Below are positions 62,901 through 64,000 of a stretch of 64,000 bases of DNA, in pieces; the stretch's first letter is position 1, and each line of letters starts with the position of its first letter. The notes under the pieces are model-generated. The model ran no database searches. It saw only the letters and a program-made list of their open reading frames with translations, and had not been told where the DNA came from. The stretch covers positions 1-64,000 of the forward strand of contig JBEHYT010000009.1 in assembly GCA_048498035.1 (NCBI GenBank), in the 5' to 3' direction. Position numbers and translations under genes: made by a program. Source of the stretch: CADEDV01 sp048498035 (GTDB taxonomy: Bacteria; Bacteroidota; Bacteroidia; Chitinophagales; Chitinophagaceae).

Positions 62901-64000
62901 GTTACGAAAACAATTGTTTCGGGAAATGCCCGGGTAGCTGGTAACACCGTGATTGTAGATGGAGCCGGATCCATTACGATTCGGGCGAGTCAAAACGGCA
63001 ATTCAAATTATAACGCAGCAACACCTGTAGAGCGCACATTCTGTGTTGGTATCGACACGCTTGCAGCAATCAAGGGTGCACCTGTAGCCTGTCTTGGCAC
63101 TTATGCCTACACCGCGCAAAAAATACCAGGCGCCAACTATATATGGACGTTGGATGGCGGCGGAACCATGACCACGCATAACGATACCGCATGGATAACC
63201 TGGCAAACTACCGGCTCACATATAATAAAGGTCAAAGCCAACTCGGATTGCAATACCGATTACAGTTTTGAACCACAGCTTGAGGTTACCATCAATAATG
63301 TAACTCCTGTTCCTGTTACTAATATGATCCCGGTAAATGGAGCAGTTGACCAATCGCTTCCGCTAAAATTATCATGGGTGCCCGGCGATTATACAGAAAC
63401 GTACGATCTGTATGTTTGGGAAAGCACACTGTCGCGGCCTGCAACTGCCTACAAAACCGGCATACAGGGAATTACGTTCACGATTCCCGTTGGAGATTTC
63501 GCTAATAACATTACGTATAAATGGCAACTGGTTTCAAAAAATCCGTGCAACCAGGCCGAAGGACCCGTTCAAACATTCCATTTAGTGCCGTTACCAGACC
63601 TGGCGGTTACAAATGTATCGGCACCAACCACCGCCATCTCCGGGCAAACCATGACCATTACCTGGACGGTTCGAAACGATGGTACTGGTAATACACCTAC
63701 CAACCAAAGCTGGCAGGATGAAGTTTATCTGAATTTTGATAACAGCCCCAACTTTAGCATCAACCCTGAAGTGTCTGCACCGGTATGGAGCGCCGTTTCC
63801 GTCCCCGCCCGCCCGCTCCTGGTTGCAAGCAAAACAAACCTGAATGCCTTGTTGCCAGGTGAACAGTATACCAACTCCGTTGATTTTGCCATCCCGGCTA
63901 ATTACAGTCTGCCCGTGTATGCATATGTAATTACGAACGTGAAGAGCAGGGGTCAATCGGCTATCCAGGAGGTAACATTAAGCAACGATACGCTGGGCGC
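59931..64000 (+). CDS. Giant exported protein, partial at the right end
   Basis: The frame is open for 1356 codons from the ATG at 59931 to the window edge. It starts with a signal peptide (YSILPLLLCLSFFCRAQ). Several pre-peptidase C-terminal-like (PPC) beta domains follow, each opening with a DTEPNDDFATA-type Glu-Pro-Asn-Asp motif (residue 28 and again near 600). Ig/PKD-like segments (about 720-960) and MBG-like bacterial Ig repeats come next. A CARDB domain (PDLAVTNVSAPTTAISGQTM, near 1222) lies near the edge. The missing end should carry more repeats and probably a T9SS sorting domain. It is likely a surface or secreted adhesin or polymer-binding protein. Confidence 0.85.
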   Translation, partial: MKKYSILPLLLCLSFFCRAQFSLPVESEPNDDISNANGIDEHQTTSASLGGGDQQDYFGLDFNKNAGFYVVLDVSNTGSDTRVFHFDFYNSLRIDGDYVGNFYSGGIQLDAGSSFYDTIKVCGMSRDSIYMKFSSADGEFDYNVEWLADRPYNADDLYYGYNNNAGAALPFTFNTQTEGSLGYEFWGNRDFDTIDYYRTTIPVTDYENIVLQVNAENTICDGPPSYIRYACYKNGNPVPFEEGFVSNSNFNFPGQKLHFGLQLTGLTQGDQLTVAFSTRGTYGYDFRVGPAGAFNPDDEDNCCTYNAIPIDEGETKSGNVGDFDYNNDYLLDEYDTYRVILPHDGAIQLFVKAQNENCDQDYYTLSCDILDKDGNELQSEDLFTWDSSPDCGQLQEDVFKLRAFTADTFYLRFHSNNSYYYGKISYSFHFEETDIAESDANELYNGPYTTVLPISAGETKKGHIQFWKTANLTDESDIYHTTMPADGSVTVYLKATYRDPYDGFNNGYDRLNLISSNFSSETPNYPKVSYMTPDATYLDTLHICGLAAGDLYLTLKSSAIFSGRTQSYSNRPGFPYEYEFRYEIADTSSIDNDTEPNDDFATAILVPGGTGGTGHIHYVANVNTDQYDYYKIPYSSADSLVVPFTLVNASCKDNQSVTIKGYNKNQVELFSVDKTNIAAGQTITDVIRKLINNPDTIFLRISATAAFKYSFNTNAHLPTSAFTLVGDSTVCFGTQVYKASGIGNEPVDYHWSLPAGGGSLTYTDSVATVTWNGSGQRSIALYLSNSAGNSQVKTMHVTVDAAVPDQAPVMSNFARTLSISNVPQGVQINWYRNGGIISGAQDSSYYASLAGDYAVRYSNNCGDGPASNTITFANDVVAQTITFVPTPDQMMAPGLKIKLNATSSSGLPVFYNRISGPGTVSGDSLSITSVGTIIIKAIQPGDDTYSAATPKNDTIIVSKGDQVVTLDSIADRYYRQGNFLVQTSSSSGLNVTKTIVSGNARVAGNTVIVDGAGSITIRASQNGNSNYNAATPVERTFCVGIDTLAAIKGAPVACLGTYAYTAQKIPGANYIWTLDGGGTMTTHNDTAWITWQTTGSHIIKVKANSDCNTDYSFEPQLEVTINNVTPVPVTNMIPVNGAVDQSLPLKLSWVPGDYTETYDLYVWESTLSRPATAYKTGIQGITFTIPVGDFANNITYKWQLVSKNPCNQAEGPVQTFHLVPLPDLAVTNVSAPTTAISGQTMTITWTVRNDGTGNTPTNQSWQDEVYLNFDNSPNFSINPEVSAPVWSAVSVPARPLLVASKTNLNALLPGEQYTNSVDFAIPANYSLPVYAYVITNVKSRGQSAIQEVTLSNDTLG

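Noticed and set aside
60333..63956. Several minus-strand frames at the right end
   Set aside because: They lie opposite the open 1356-codon frame of the giant exported protein.

Overview
The window reads as chromosome of a Bacteroidota bacterium, most likely a Chitinophagaceae-type soil or freshwater organism. The support is type IX secretion (T9SS) C-terminal sorting domains on several large surface proteins, TTG-N17-20-TAnnTTTG promoters of the Bacteroidota kind, few Shine-Dalgarno sequences, families such as DUF4421 and DUF6526, hybrid propeller histidine kinases and arsenite methylation genes. This is inferred from gene content; no rRNA is present.

Layout. 0.1-11.4 kb holds envelope and stress genes: a c-type cytochrome lipoprotein, an OmpA protein, a GlxA-type AraC regulator, an effector-domain/DinB fusion, a flavin reductase, a pentameric ligand-gated ion channel homologue, a cupin, a DUF4421 protein, MscS and an FMN reductase. 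11.5-19.6 kb holds two divergent T9SS surface proteins, one of about 1875 residues with nine PKD-like repeats. 19.8-22.1 kb carries an Mrr-type restriction endonuclease and a Fic AMP-transferase behind an array of palindromic operator-like sites.

22.2-34.4 kb is a visibly AT-rich block ending at a tRNA-Arg(CCT). It holds a compact eight-gene minus-strand operon: a vWA-like lipoprotein, a small membrane protein, a tubulin/FtsZ-like GTPase, a large actin/Hsp70-fold ATPase, a MotA/ZorA-like channel with a long coiled tail, a MotB/ZorB-like partner, a retropepsin-like protease and an exported EEP-family nuclease. Imperfect direct repeats related to the tRNA 3' end flank the block, and decayed small genes sit beside the tRNA. 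I regard this operon as the best candidate for an undescribed system: a proton-motor assembly joined to two cytoskeletal-type NTPases, with exported hydrolases as possible effectors. A defence role is inference. A further two-gene module at 35.2-37.7 kb (unknown protein plus DUF4041/T5orf172 GIY-YIG protein) extends the conflict-gene neighbourhood.

37.7-64 kb returns to ordinary chromosome: an L,D-transpeptidase, Hsp20, a flavodoxin-type oxidase, an arsR/arsM pair with twin operators, a second LamG/T9SS protein, a repeat-rich intergenic region, a TetX-like monooxygenase, two secreted proteins, a histidine kinase/response regulator pair, a GNAT enzyme, a GOB-like subclass B3 metallo-beta-lactamase broken by a one-base frameshift, a second GlxA-type regulator with two SRPBCC proteins, a propeller hybrid kinase with its regulator, and the start of another giant secreted protein that runs off the right end.
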